From the NCBI GenBank assembly GCA_020639255.1, contig JACKGZ010000003.1, positions 248,001 to 312,000 on the forward strand: a stretch of DNA of 64,000 nucleotides, in the 5' to 3' direction. The stretch comes from Phycisphaera sp. GTDB taxonomy: Bacteria > Planctomycetota > Phycisphaerae > Phycisphaerales > UBA1924. The position numbers and the translations under genes are program-made. The notes under the pieces were generated by a model, which ran no database searches, was not told the DNA's origin, and was given only the letters and a program-made list of their open reading frames with translations. Shown here one piece after another: positions 26,590 to 35,224 of the stretch; position 1 is the first letter of the stretch; the number at the start of each line of letters is the position of its first letter.

Positions 26590-28067
26590 CCGGCGCGGAG
26601 CTCGGCGACGAGCTTCTTCGCCTCGTCGTACTTGTCTTGGATGTCCCGGTAGTCGAACCGCGAAACCGCGATGCCCGACGCCAGCTTCTCGGCTTCCTGA
26701 GCGGCCTCAAGGCTTCTGTCATTCCGCGCCTTCTCCGAGAGCGTCATCATCAGGGCGTACCGGAGCTGGAAGCCCAGGTCGTCGCTCGGGTCGCTGTGGT
26801 TCGCCAGCGCCTGCTTGAGCGTATCGATCGCCGGGTCGGTCAGGCCGATCTTCCCGAACGCCTCGCCGAGCATCGCCAGCGACATGGCACGGTACTTGAT
26901 TTCCTGCTGCGATTTCTGGAAATGCGGGATCGCCTCTTTGTACATCCCGGCACTGAAATACAGCCGCCCAAGCTCGAATCGCGGGGCGTTGTCCGTCGGG
27001 AAGGCATTCACCCTCCACAGCTGAAAATCGACCTGCTTGGCGAGGAATTGCTTCTCGTAGCCCGGCAGTTTCGCGGCGATGCCCTCATCACCGGCGTCAG
27101 CCTTGGCGCGAGCAGAAGCGATCTGACGCTTCATCACCCGAAGTTCGATCTCCATCGCCTGTTGCTTGAATGACGTCTGCCCGGTTGCCTCGTGCGCTTT
27201 GAGTGCCACGTTGTACGCGATCTTCTCGTCGTCGCCTTTCCCTCGCTCAAGCAGGCGTTTGATATACGTCTTGTTCGCCGGCACGTCCTCGGGGCGGGAG
27301 TCGTAATCCGCTTTGGCGGCTTCAACAAGCTGATCCTTCACGTCATCGGTCTTCGTAATCCGATCCGCGGCGTCGAGCAGCTTCTGCTTCTCAGAGTCGC
27401 GAATGTTGTCGCGAAAGCCGCCTTGCTGGCCGGCGTTGTCGAACCCGCCTCGGCCGATCGTCGCCTGAGCCGCCATGTTGCGGACGCGTGATTCGAGCGC
27501 GTTGTCCGAGGGATCAAGTCGAACCGCCGCCTCGCCGGCCTTGACCGCAAGGTCGTACGCCTCGATCTCCTCCATTGCCTTCATGAGCCTGAGGAGAGAA
27601 TCCTTTTTCACCTTCGGATCTGCAAGCGTGAGCTGGAGTGCCCGCTCACCGATCCAGTACGCCGGCTCGGCAAGATCCTGGCCCGCGGCCGCGATCGCGG
27701 CACGCACCGCAGCGCCCGCGTCTTTGGGCTTGCTGCCCCAGGCGAGCAGCGCCGAGGTGTACTTGAACGCACCGCCCTTGCCGATGGCCGCCTTCTGCGT
27801 TTCCTTGCTCGGGCCTTTCTTGGATTCGCCCGCGAGCGAGACGGCAGCCGCCATGAACCCTTCGAGCGCGTCCATGTCCGTCGGATCGAACGCGAGCCCG
27901 GAGAGCCAGCACGTCATCGCGTAGTCGTAGCTGCCGGTTTCCTGCACGGTCTTGGCCTGACTGAACCACGCCTTGGCTTTGGCCGGCTGACGCTCGGGGC
28001 TATCACCGTCGTCATCACCGCCACCAGCGACTGCCCCACCCGAATTATTTTTCCCAAAGAATGCCAA
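26586..28067 (-). CDS. TPR-type repeat protein
   Basis: About 493 aa, made of helical tetratricopeptide-like pairs, clearest near the C-terminus (PRFELGRLYFSAGMYKEAI, then YRAMSLAMLGEAFGKIGL). The N-terminus has a Gly/Asp-rich linker (GGGDDDGDSPERQPAK). TPR proteins are scaffolds; no enzyme motif is seen. The start is TTG 28067 (MAFFGKNNSGG), which has GGAG 7 nt upstream; longer frames to 28154 would reach the divergent def start. First gene of the TPR-kdsB-pyrG run. Its role in that set is unknown. Confidence 0.78.
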   Translation of the reverse strand: MAFFGKNNSGGAVAGGGDDDGDSPERQPAKAKAWFSQAKTVQETGSYDYAMTCWLSGLAFDPTDMDALEGFMAAAVSLAGESKKGPSKETQKAAIGKGGAFKYTSALLAWGSKPKDAGAAVRAAIAAAGQDLAEPAYWIGERALQLTLADPKVKKDSLLRLMKAMEEIEAYDLAVKAGEAAVRLDPSDNALESRVRNMAAQATIGRGGFDNAGQQGGFRDNIRDSEKQKLLDAADRITKTDDVKDQLVEAAKADYDSRPEDVPANKTYIKRLLERGKGDDEKIAYNVALKAHEATGQTSFKQQAMEIELRVMKRQIASARAKADAGDEGIAAKLPGYEKQFLAKQVDFQLWRVNAFPTDNAPRFELGRLYFSAGMYKEAIPHFQKSQQEIKYRAMSLAMLGEAFGKIGLTDPAIDTLKQALANHSDPSDDLGFQLRYALMMTLSEKARNDRSLEAAQEAEKLASGIAVSRFDYRDIQDKYDEAKKLVAELRAG

Positions 28068-28159
28068 ACCGATACTCCACCAAACGAAAGACAACCGGCC
28101 CGGTGCGGTGATTGCGATTCTAGTCCACGCAGAGGGCCCGCGAGCCCCTAGCATCGGGC

Positions 28160-28711
28160 GTGACCGTCGATCCAGAACAGCTTCGCCTCGTGCTCTACCC
28201 GGATCCGATTCTACGGGAACCGGCCCAGCCCGTCGGGGAGATCACACCCGAGATCCGCCAGATTGCCGCACGGATGATCGAGATCATGCGCGAGGCCGAC
28301 GGCATCGGATTGGCCGCGCCACAAGCCGGGCTTGGTCTGCGCATCTTCGTCTGCGACGTGCCCCCGCCGCCCGAACCATTGGAGCCCGAGGACGGCACGC
28401 AGGCCTGGACCGACGGCCCGATCGTCTGCATCAACCCGGAGTTCCCGGAATCGGGCGACGCCCGCACGCCGTTCGAAGAGGGCTGCCTCAGCCTGCCCGG
28501 CATCCGGGGCGATGTCGTCAGGCCGGAGATCGTCCGGATGCGGGCGACCGATCTCGAGGGCAAGCCCTTCGAGATCCACGCCTCGGGCCTGCTCGCCCGG
28601 TGCCTCCAGCACGAGGCCGACCACCTCGACGGCGTCCTGATCGTGGACAAGTTCACCCAGATGAGCCGGATGAAGAACCGCACCCGGCTCCGCAAGCTCA
28701 AGGGCGGGTGA
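28160..28711 (+). CDS. def: Peptide deformylase
   Basis: Removes the formyl group from nascent proteins. The 183-aa protein has all three motifs: GIGLAAPQ at 48-55, EGCLSLP at ~109-115 (Cys metal ligand) and QHEADHLDG at ~150 (His-Glu-xx-His). A proline-rich insert (DVPPPPEPLEPEDG) lengthens the loop between motifs 1 and 2. GTG start at 28160. fmt follows after 7 bp, the usual def-fmt pair. Confidence 0.96.
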   Translation: MTVDPEQLRLVLYPDPILREPAQPVGEITPEIRQIAARMIEIMREADGIGLAAPQAGLGLRIFVCDVPPPPEPLEPEDGTQAWTDGPIVCINPEFPESGDARTPFEEGCLSLPGIRGDVVRPEIVRMRATDLEGKPFEIHASGLLARCLQHEADHLDGVLIVDKFTQMSRMKNRTRLRKLKGG

Positions 28712-28718
28712 TTCGCAC

Positions 28719-29642
28719 ATGCGTGTGGTCTTCTTCGGCTCGGGCGCGTTCGGGATCCCATCGCTTCGGCGTCTCATCGAGACCCACGAGGTCGGGCTCA
28801 TCGTCACCCAGCCCGACCGACGGGCAGGTCGTGGCTCGAAGATGGCGCCCACCCCCATTGCCGAACTCGCCGTCGAGATCGCTCCCGAAGTCCCGGTCCT
28901 CAAACCCGAACGCGTGAACACGCCCGAGCTCCGGGATCAGATCAGGGCAGTGGAGGCCGACATCTGGGTGGTCATCGCCTACGGCCAGAAGCTGGGACAG
29001 AAACTCCTTACGGACAAGCCGGCCGTCAACCTCCACGGCTCATTGCTCCCTCGCTGGAGAGGAGCCGCCCCGATCAACGCGGCTGTCGTCGCCGGCGACA
29101 CACGGACAGGGACGAGCGTCATCACCCTCGTGGATGAGATGGACGCGGGCGACGTGCTCGGCACATCCGAGCGCCCCATCGAGCCCCACCAGACCGCGGG
29201 TGAGCTCCACGACCTCCTTGCCGAGGACGGTGTCACACCCCTCATGCAAGTCCTCGACGACGCGGCGAAGGGCGAGCTCAAACCCGTTGCGCAGGATCAA
29301 TTGCTTGTCACACTCGCCCCGAAGATCAGCCGTGAAGATGCCCGGATCGACTTCGGCTGGGATGCCGACCGCTGCCGATGCCTGATCCACGGGTACAACC
29401 CCTGGCCCGGTGTCACCGTGAGCCTCGGCGGTGACCCGCTCAAGCTCCTGAGGGCCGAGAGTTTGAGCGGCGGCGTACCCGGTGAACCCGGCGCGATCGT
29501 GGATCCGCAGGACGGGCTCGTCGTATGTGCAAGGGGCGCGCTCAGATTGCTAGAGGTCCAGCCGGCGGGGAAGAAGCCCATGCCTTGGGCCGCCTATATT
29601 CGCGGTCGCCCGATCACCAAGGGCGAGCGACTGGAGCCGTGA
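28719..29642 (+). CDS. fmt: Methionyl-tRNA formyltransferase
   Basis: Formylates initiator Met-tRNA. The 307-aa protein shows VVFFGSGAFG at the start, the folate/catalytic HGSLLPRWRGAAPINAAV (Asn-His-Asp chemistry of the family), DAGDVL and the C-terminal tRNA-binding domain (RCLIHGYNPWPGV). Length matches. Tightly placed between def and the HExxH protein (10 bp), probably one operon for start-methionine processing. Confidence 0.96.
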   Translation: MRVVFFGSGAFGIPSLRRLIETHEVGLIVTQPDRRAGRGSKMAPTPIAELAVEIAPEVPVLKPERVNTPELRDQIRAVEADIWVVIAYGQKLGQKLLTDKPAVNLHGSLLPRWRGAAPINAAVVAGDTRTGTSVITLVDEMDAGDVLGTSERPIEPHQTAGELHDLLAEDGVTPLMQVLDDAAKGELKPVAQDQLLVTLAPKISREDARIDFGWDADRCRCLIHGYNPWPGVTVSLGGDPLKLLRAESLSGGVPGEPGAIVDPQDGLVVCARGALRLLEVQPAGKKPMPWAAYIRGRPITKGERLEP

Positions 29643-29652
29643 GCGACAACGT

Positions 29653-30162
29653 ATGCGCACGTTATTTGATGCGTATCTGAATGATGAACCGAAGCCCCTC
29701 GCGAGGAAGCCGAAGGTCGTCACCACGCCCGCCCGTCGGCTGACTCCCAAGCAGTACGAACTTATGACCCGCTGGATGATCAAGGAGCAGGGCCTACGGG
29801 TCCGCAAGTGGCGGAGCTCGACCTCGGGAGCAGCCTGGCAGCTGATCGCCGATTCAGGTGAGGTGACCCGCATGATCGAGGCCCCCAAGCCCCGGGGCCC
29901 GATGTCTGCAGCCGTGTTCCTGCACGAGGTTGGCCACCACGCCATTGGTTTCGACCGGTACAAGCCAAGGTGCCTCGAGGAGTACCACGCATGGATGTAC
30001 TCGCTCCAGCAGATGGAAAGATGGGGGATTCCGATCACGGAACAAGTGAGATTCCGGGTCTATGACTGCCTCCACTATGCTGTAGACAAGGCCAAAAGAC
30101 GCGGTTTGCGAATGCTTCCTCCGGAGCTGATCCCCTACCTCCGATACCGGCGGGATTCTTAG
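29653..30162 (+). CDS. Small HExxH zinc-motif protein, family unknown
   Basis: A 169-aa basic, Arg/Lys-rich soluble protein. HEVGHH at residues 91-96 is an HExxH zinc motif; Glu109/Glu110, 14-15 residues after the second His, could be the third ligand, as in gluzincin-type peptidases such as ImmA/IrrE. No signal peptide or TM helix. I do not know the family. It starts 10 bp after fmt and so probably shares its operon; this placement with def/fmt hints at a role in nascent-chain processing, but that is only context. ATG start at 29653. Confidence 0.75.
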   Translation: MRTLFDAYLNDEPKPLARKPKVVTTPARRLTPKQYELMTRWMIKEQGLRVRKWRSSTSGAAWQLIADSGEVTRMIEAPKPRGPMSAAVFLHEVGHHAIGFDRYKPRCLEEYHAWMYSLQQMERWGIPITEQVRFRVYDCLHYAVDKAKRRGLRMLPPELIPYLRYRRDS

Positions 30163-30243
30163 GGCTCCGATAACAATTCAGGCTTTTCTCAGTGACGGAT
30201 CCTTGCTACCCTTGGCGCTGGTCCAGGCGAGGGGACACTCATC

Positions 30244-30627
30244 ATGCGCACACTGCTCCTGCTCGGCACGGGGTTCTGGCTCTTTGTTGCCGTCACTGTT
30301 TCACCAATCGCTTACGCGCTTGTCTTGGCGTGTATTTTGTTGCTTGGCGCTGACTTTCTCATGCGCATCAGCAATCGCCGGGTGAAGCGTCTGGATCGTC
30401 GTCTCGAGCGGTGGTGCAATCCTGTTCCACTCCCCGAGACTCGCGGCTCGGCGATCAAGCCCAGGCTCGTTCCGGTCGATTCGCACCCAGCCGGTCGCAA
30501 TGCCGGAATTGGTGAGCGAGCCGTATTCAACGAGGTGAAGCCGATCCGCACGGAAGTGCGTCGCAAGCGAGTGGATAACACCGCCAAGCACCCCGGGCAG
30601 GACTCGAACCTGCAACCTGCGGATTAG
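30244..30627 (+). CDS. Possible small membrane protein; 3' end runs antisense into tRNA-Arg
   Basis: The first ~60 residues (LLLLGTGFWLFVAVTV ... YALVLACILLLGADFLM, then a basic RRVKRLDRRLERW) look like a genuine two-helix membrane protein and have GAGGGG upstream of ATG 30244. The last 13 codons, ending GQDSNLQPAD, are the antisense of the tRNA-Arg gene, a familiar readthrough artefact. The C-terminal half is therefore doubtful; a real gene would either end in the tRNA or has lost its original stop. No family recognised. Confidence 0.4.
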   Translation: MRTLLLLGTGFWLFVAVTVSPIAYALVLACILLLGADFLMRISNRRVKRLDRRLERWCNPVPLPETRGSAIKPRLVPVDSHPAGRNAGIGERAVFNEVKPIRTEVRRKRVDNTAKHPGQDSNLQPAD

Positions 30628-30662
30628 AAGTCCGCTGCTCTATCCAGTTGAGCTACCGGGGC
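30589..30662 (-). tRNA. tRNA-Arg (anticodon UCU)
   Basis: A 74-nt cloverleaf on the minus strand. Acceptor GCCCCGG pairs with CCGGGGU (G1:U72 wobble), D-stem GCTC/GAGC, anticodon stem GCGGA/TCCGC with loop CTTCTAA giving anticodon TCT, T-stem GCAGG/CCTGC with loop TTCGAGT, discriminator G. No CCA is encoded. Reads AGA/AGG, rare codons in a high-GC genome. Stem lengths are all standard. Confidence 0.95.
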
Positions 30663-30732
30663 GTTCGCCGCGATTCTAGGACACTCATCGTCACCCAAGT
30701 ATCCATGTTCTCCAGCGATCTACGATCGTCGC

Positions 30733-31932
30733 ATGAGACGATTCGTAATCCTGATTTCATGCATTCTCACTTCGAACGCGATCGGGCAGCAGGCCGACAT
30801 CCGTGTGGCGACTTTCAATATCGAAGACGTACGCTCAAGCGATCTGATCCGAAACGATCAGCCGAGAGTCCGTGAGATCGCGGAAATCATCGAGCGGCTG
30901 CGACCAAACGTCATTCTCTTGAACGAGATCGCCTACGACCATCCGGGCGTGGACGGCATCCCAAGCGATGCCCGGACTGGTCAGAACGCCCAGCGGTTCG
31001 TCGAAAGGTACCTTGAAGAAAGCCCGCTTGAGGGCGGCGTCAGAGCGATCCGCTACATGGCGTACATGTGGGAGACGAACACGGGGTTGCACTCGGGTTT
31101 CGATCTCGACAACGACGGCACGGTCACAAACACCTACGAGCAGCCCGCGCCTTCGGACTCGCTTGGGAAGCCATCGCCGCAGACGGCTCCCGGACGCGCG
31201 TACGGCAACGACGCGTGGGGTTTCGGCACATTCCCCGGTCAGTATGGCATGGCGTTGCTCGTCGATGAACGCCTCGAGGTTCTGACCGACAAGGTGCGGA
31301 CTTTCAGGCTCTTGCCTTGGGACTATGTCTCCGCGCCGCACAAACCGGTAAACCCCGAGACCGACGAACCCTGGTACAGCGACGAAGAGTGGAAGTCATT
31401 TCGCTTGAGCTCCAAGAGCCACTGGGACATCCCGGTGCGTCTACCGAGCGGCGCTGTCGTGCACTTTCTTTGCAGCCATCCGACGCCGCCCGCGTTTGAT
31501 GGGCCGGAGGAGCGCAACAAGCGGCGCAACTACGACGAGATCCGCTTCTGGGGTGACTACCTCAGCGAACAGGGCTACATCGTCGACGACAACGGGGTCG
31601 AAGGCGGGCTTCCTCGGGGCGAACACTTTGTGATCCTGGGCGACCTGAACGCTGACCCCGCGGAACCGGGCTGGAAGAGAAACGCGATGATGGACCACCT
31701 CCTGAGCCATCCCCGCGTCGGGCCGGACCCGAAGCCCACATCGGATATCGAGATCAGTGGGCTCGACCCGACCGACACCGCCACTTGGGGAAAGAGGGCC
31801 GACTACGTCCTGCCCAGCAGGACAATCACGGTCGTTCGAACCGGGATCTGGAGGCCGAGCGCCGAAAAACTGGGCTCATTCCCGAGCGACCACTTTCCTG
31901 TCTGGGCGGAACTCGATGTGCCATCGCCGTGA
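30733..31932 (+). CDS. Secreted endonuclease/exonuclease/phosphatase (EEP) family protein
   Basis: A 399-aa exported protein: signal peptide (RRFVILISCILTSNAIG) then an EEP fold with RVATFNIED, VILLNEI (metal Glu), the GDLNADP core (Asp-x-Asn) and the closing SDHFPVWAEL (catalytic Asp-His). This family cuts phosphodiesters or phosphate monoesters in nucleic acids or lipids. Secretion and the presence of large inserts suggest nutrient scavenging of DNA or phospholipid; substrate unknown. ATG 30733, separate from neighbours. Confidence 0.85.
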   Translation: MRRFVILISCILTSNAIGQQADIRVATFNIEDVRSSDLIRNDQPRVREIAEIIERLRPNVILLNEIAYDHPGVDGIPSDARTGQNAQRFVERYLEESPLEGGVRAIRYMAYMWETNTGLHSGFDLDNDGTVTNTYEQPAPSDSLGKPSPQTAPGRAYGNDAWGFGTFPGQYGMALLVDERLEVLTDKVRTFRLLPWDYVSAPHKPVNPETDEPWYSDEEWKSFRLSSKSHWDIPVRLPSGAVVHFLCSHPTPPAFDGPEERNKRRNYDEIRFWGDYLSEQGYIVDDNGVEGGLPRGEHFVILGDLNADPAEPGWKRNAMMDHLLSHPRVGPDPKPTSDIEISGLDPTDTATWGKRADYVLPSRTITVVRTGIWRPSAEKLGSFPSDHFPVWAELDVPSP

Positions 31933-31981
31933 GACGAGTTGACTACACTTCCCCACCGAACGATCGGCACAGGGAAGAAGC

Positions 31982-32974
31982 TTGACGAGATCGATGACCA
32001 GCACGGAAGCCGTGGGCACACGGACGGCGGGCGAGGCTCCCACCGATAACGATGTTGCCCGCAGCAAATTCGCGTTGCTCATCGAATCCACAAAGCCCGG
32101 CATCACACGGATGGTGACGCTTTCCTCAGCCGTCGGGTTCATCGTCAGCGCCGCCTACCACGGGCTCGCCCTTCGGAACCTGATCTTGCCCGCGATCGTG
32201 TGCCTCATAGGGACGGCTCTGGCCGCCTCGGGCGCCAACGCCATGAACCAGTGGCTCGAGCGGTCGCGCGACGCGGTCATGGCCCGCACCCGCAAGCGCC
32301 CGATTCCATCCGGAGGTCTCAGGCCTTCGACGGTGCTGGTGTTCTCGGCGGCTCTCTCGCTGCTCGGGCCCGGCGTGCTGCTCGTCTCTGGGCACGGCGT
32401 CGCAGCGGCGATCACGCTCTCGACCGTCATCCTGTACGTCGCGATCTACACACCTCTCAAGGTGATGACGCCCAAGTCGACGGTCATCGGCGCTGTGCCG
32501 GGGGCGCTCCCGATCCTGATCGGGTGGGCGTGCGCGTCGCCGACGAGCCTTACGGACCTGGGCGCCTGGCCCGCGTGGTCGCTGTTTCTCTTGCTCTTTG
32601 CGTGGCAGATGCCCCATTTCCTCGCGATCGCGGTGATGTACCGCGACCAGTACGCGGCCGCCGGCTACCGCACGCTCCTGCAGACCGCCAAGCGCGACGA
32701 CGTCGTGCTCGTGACGATGGCCGCGTGGTCGATCGTCATGGTCGCCGCCTCGATCGCGCCGCTGCTGGCGATGCCCGAACTCTTCGGGCTCGGCTACGGG
32801 CTCGTGGCGCTCGTGATGGGCGTGTGGATGGTGATCCTTGTGACGAAGCTCGGACGCACGCTCGCGGCGGGCGGGGCCCGGACGCTGTTCTTTGCGTCGA
32901 TCGTGTACCTGCCCGTGCTGTTCATCGCGCTGGTCGCCGACGCCTGCATCGGAGCCGGCTGGCCCGGGACATGA
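31982..32974 (+). CDS. ctaB: Protoheme IX farnesyltransferase (heme O synthase)
   Basis: UbiA-family membrane enzyme that adds farnesyl to heme B for heme-copper oxidases. The 330-aa protein has an early ESTKPGITRM helix, the prenyl-diphosphate site NAMNQWLERSRDAVMARTRKRP (first Asp of the motif is Glu here), YTPLKVMTPKST and a second site in WQMPHFLAIAV(MYRDQY). TTG 31982 is favoured by AGGGAAG upstream; ATG 31994 is a possible alternative. Stop overlaps the next start (ATGA). Confidence 0.94.
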   Translation: MTRSMTSTEAVGTRTAGEAPTDNDVARSKFALLIESTKPGITRMVTLSSAVGFIVSAAYHGLALRNLILPAIVCLIGTALAASGANAMNQWLERSRDAVMARTRKRPIPSGGLRPSTVLVFSAALSLLGPGVLLVSGHGVAAAITLSTVILYVAIYTPLKVMTPKSTVIGAVPGALPILIGWACASPTSLTDLGAWPAWSLFLLLFAWQMPHFLAIAVMYRDQYAAAGYRTLLQTAKRDDVVLVTMAAWSIVMVAASIAPLLAMPELFGLGYGLVALVMGVWMVILVTKLGRTLAAGGARTLFFASIVYLPVLFIALVADACIGAGWPGT

Positions 32975-33783
32975 TCCGCCTCGATCGCGTCAGCAAGACC
33001 TACCCGAATCAGAACCACGACCGCCCTGCGCTGCGGGATCTCTCAATGGAGATTGCCAGAGGCGAGATGCTCGCGGTCATCGGGCCCAACGGCGCGGGCA
33101 AGTCGACGCTGCTGAACATACTGGCGGGTGTGGTCGCTTTCACAACCGGAATCATTGAGGGCAAACCCATCTGCGCAGTCGTGCTCCAACGCACGGCTCT
33201 GGATCCGCTGCTGACGGTGCGCGAGAACGCGGTTCTGTTCGCGCGGGTCTACGGCGTGCCGGTAGCGGATCGCACGTCCCAGCTAAACGAGGCCGCCGAG
33301 ATCACGGACCTCGCGGGGCGCCTCGATGATCGTGTGGGCACACTCTCGGGCGGGCTCGCCCGGCGCGCGGACCTGCTCCGCGCGCTCATGGTCGGGCCCG
33401 AGCTTTTGATTCTTGATGAGCCGGCGGCCGGTCTCGACCGCGATTCGCACAAGGCAATCGGCGACGTGCTGGACGCGTTCCGCACGAAGCTCGACATCGC
33501 GATCGTCTACGCGACGCATGACATGCCCGACGCGGCCCGTGCTGACCGGGTGATCCTGCTCCGCGAGGGCGAGGTGATCGCCGACGAGTCGCCCACTGCG
33601 CTGATCAACAGTCTCGGCTTTGAGGTCGTGATCGAACGTGGTGTGGGCGAGGGGCCGATCAGATGCGCAAGGGCCGAGGCTTCGCGTGAAGCGGCAAGGC
33701 TCATCGAGGCGGGCGAGCGTTGCGCCGTGCGCGAGGCCTCGCTCGAGGACGTGTACGACACGCTGATCGGAGCCCGGGCATGA
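32971..33783 (+). CDS. ABC transporter ATP-binding protein
   Basis: A 270-aa ATPase: Walker A GPNGAGKST, signature LSGGLARR, Walker B LLILDEP, H-loop YATHD. It pairs with the ABC-2 permease that overlaps its end (ATGA at 33780). Position between ctaB and Sco suggests a role in oxidase assembly, for example copper or heme export, as in NosF/CcmA-like systems; the sequence alone does not prove this. Start ATG 32971 overlaps the ctaB stop. Confidence 0.92.
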   Translation: MIRLDRVSKTYPNQNHDRPALRDLSMEIARGEMLAVIGPNGAGKSTLLNILAGVVAFTTGIIEGKPICAVVLQRTALDPLLTVRENAVLFARVYGVPVADRTSQLNEAAEITDLAGRLDDRVGTLSGGLARRADLLRALMVGPELLILDEPAAGLDRDSHKAIGDVLDAFRTKLDIAIVYATHDMPDAARADRVILLREGEVIADESPTALINSLGFEVVIERGVGEGPIRCARAEASREAARLIEAGERCAVREASLEDVYDTLIGARA

Positions 33784-34559
33784 GCGCGACGGACGCGACC
33801 ATGGCGCTCGTCGGGCGTGAGTGGACCCGGCTCCTGCGCCAGCCCGCGCGGATCGTGGCGACCATCGGGACGCCCCTCGTTCTGCTCATCACGCTCGGGG
33901 CGGGGTTTGCCGGGTCGATCTCGGGGCTCATGGGCGTCGGGGACAACCGCGCGTACGCCGCGTTCCTCCTGCCCGGGATGATGGCGATGGCCTCGCTCTT
34001 CGCGTCGATCTTCGGCGCGATCTCGCTCATCGAGGACCGCGACAGCGGCATCCTGCTCGTGCTCATGGCGGGCCCGTCACCCAGCGGTTCGGTCGTGCTG
34101 GCGAAGATCATCGGAATCGGCGCCCCCGCGTTCCTGCAGGCCCTGATCCTTCTCCCGGCGGCGTGGATTCTGGGGGTGAATCCGTCTGTGGATCAGGCGT
34201 TGCTCGCGGTGCTGGCGACGCTCCTGCTCACCGTTGCGATTGTGAGTGTGTCGCTCACGCTCGCGTGGCGGGTGAAAAGCACGCAAGAGTTCCACGCGAT
34301 CATGAACACCGTGCTCATGCCCATGTGGCTCCTGAGCGGGTCGTTCTACCCAGCGAGCGACGCGGCACCGGTCATGCGATGGCTGACGGCGATCAACCCG
34401 CTGACCTGGCCCGTCGAGGCGCTGCGTTCGTCGGTCGGGGGAGATGCATCGCCCTTGCTCGGCGCATGGGCCTGGCCTTTGACGATGGTGTTCGCTCTGG
34501 GCGCGGTTCTGATGGCGATGGGTACGATTGGGCTGGGCAGACGGAGGACTCGATCGTGA
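33780..34559 (+). CDS. ABC-2 type transporter permease
   Basis: A 259-aa protein with about six TM helices, starting MSATDATMALVGREWTRLLR and containing the GSFYPASDAAP...AINPLTWPVEALR segment characteristic of ABC-2 permeases (LSGSFYP). Partner of the ATPase upstream. Start ATG 33780 overlaps the ATPase stop, and its own stop overlaps the GTG of the Sco gene, so the four genes are translationally coupled. Confidence 0.9.
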   Translation: MSATDATMALVGREWTRLLRQPARIVATIGTPLVLLITLGAGFAGSISGLMGVGDNRAYAAFLLPGMMAMASLFASIFGAISLIEDRDSGILLVLMAGPSPSGSVVLAKIIGIGAPAFLQALILLPAAWILGVNPSVDQALLAVLATLLLTVAIVSVSLTLAWRVKSTQEFHAIMNTVLMPMWLLSGSFYPASDAAPVMRWLTAINPLTWPVEALRSSVGGDASPLLGAWAWPLTMVFALGAVLMAMGTIGLGRRRTRS

Positions 34560-35224
34560 GCCGACCGATCCGGATACTACTTTTCGTGGCGGTGCTCGGG
34601 CTGGCGTGCAGCGCGGGCGCCATGATCATGGTCCTGCTGAACAAGCCCAGCACCCGGTCCGTCAACACTCAGACCGAATCGTCCCCGATCGCAGTCAGCG
34701 AGATGGGCCTGCGGATCCTGCCCTTTGAGCTGACCGACCAGGACGGCAGCACAGAGGACGAGTCGCTCCTTGAGGGGCACTGGACGCTCGCCGAGTTCAT
34801 CTTCACGAATTGCCCCGGCGCATGCCCGGTGATGACGGCAAGGATGTCAGCCGCTGCAGAACAGCTCACCGATTCGCCCCTGCGGTACCTAAGCTTCAGC
34901 TTGGACGCCGAGCGTGACACGCCCGAGCAACTCCGCACCTTTGCGCAGAACTACGACATCGACTCAGACAAGTGGACGCTCCTCACGGGCGACGACTCGC
35001 AGGTGCGGAAGATGGTCGAGGAGGGGCTCATGCTCATCATCGACAAGGAAAGCACAAACGAGATCACGCTCGCCGACGGCTCGACAATGAAGAACATCAC
35101 CCACCCCACCCGGCTCTTCCTGGTCGGGCCGGATCTGCGCGTGATGGAGATGTACGACTCGGGCGACCCAGCCGAGGTGGATCGGATCGTCTCAGACGCC
35201 CGGCGACTCATCGGCGGCAACTGA
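34556..35224 (+). CDS. SCO1/SenC-type copper chaperone
   Basis: Delivers copper or reduces cysteines in the CuA centre of cytochrome oxidase. The 222-aa protein has one N-terminal membrane anchor (RILLFVAVLGLACSAGAM), then a thioredoxin fold with the copper Cys pair in FTNCPGACPVM (CxxxC) and the third ligand His in ITHPTRLFLVGPD. GTG 34556 follows GGAGG by 9 nt. Last gene of the ctaB-ABC-ABC-Sco operon. Its last 33 nt overlap the convergent tilS. Confidence 0.92.
   Translation: MSRPIRILLFVAVLGLACSAGAMIMVLLNKPSTRSVNTQTESSPIAVSEMGLRILPFELTDQDGSTEDESLLEGHWTLAEFIFTNCPGACPVMTARMSAAAEQLTDSPLRYLSFSLDAERDTPEQLRTFAQNYDIDSDKWTLLTGDDSQVRKMVEEGLMLIIDKESTNEITLADGSTMKNITHPTRLFLVGPDLRVMEMYDSGDPAEVDRIVSDARRLIGGN

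Noticed and set aside
32200..32970. A long plus-strand frame that joins the ABC ATPase with a 5' extension over ctaB
   Set aside because: The extension is Arg-rich out-of-frame ctaB sequence; the ATPase starts at ATG 32971 in the coupled overlap.
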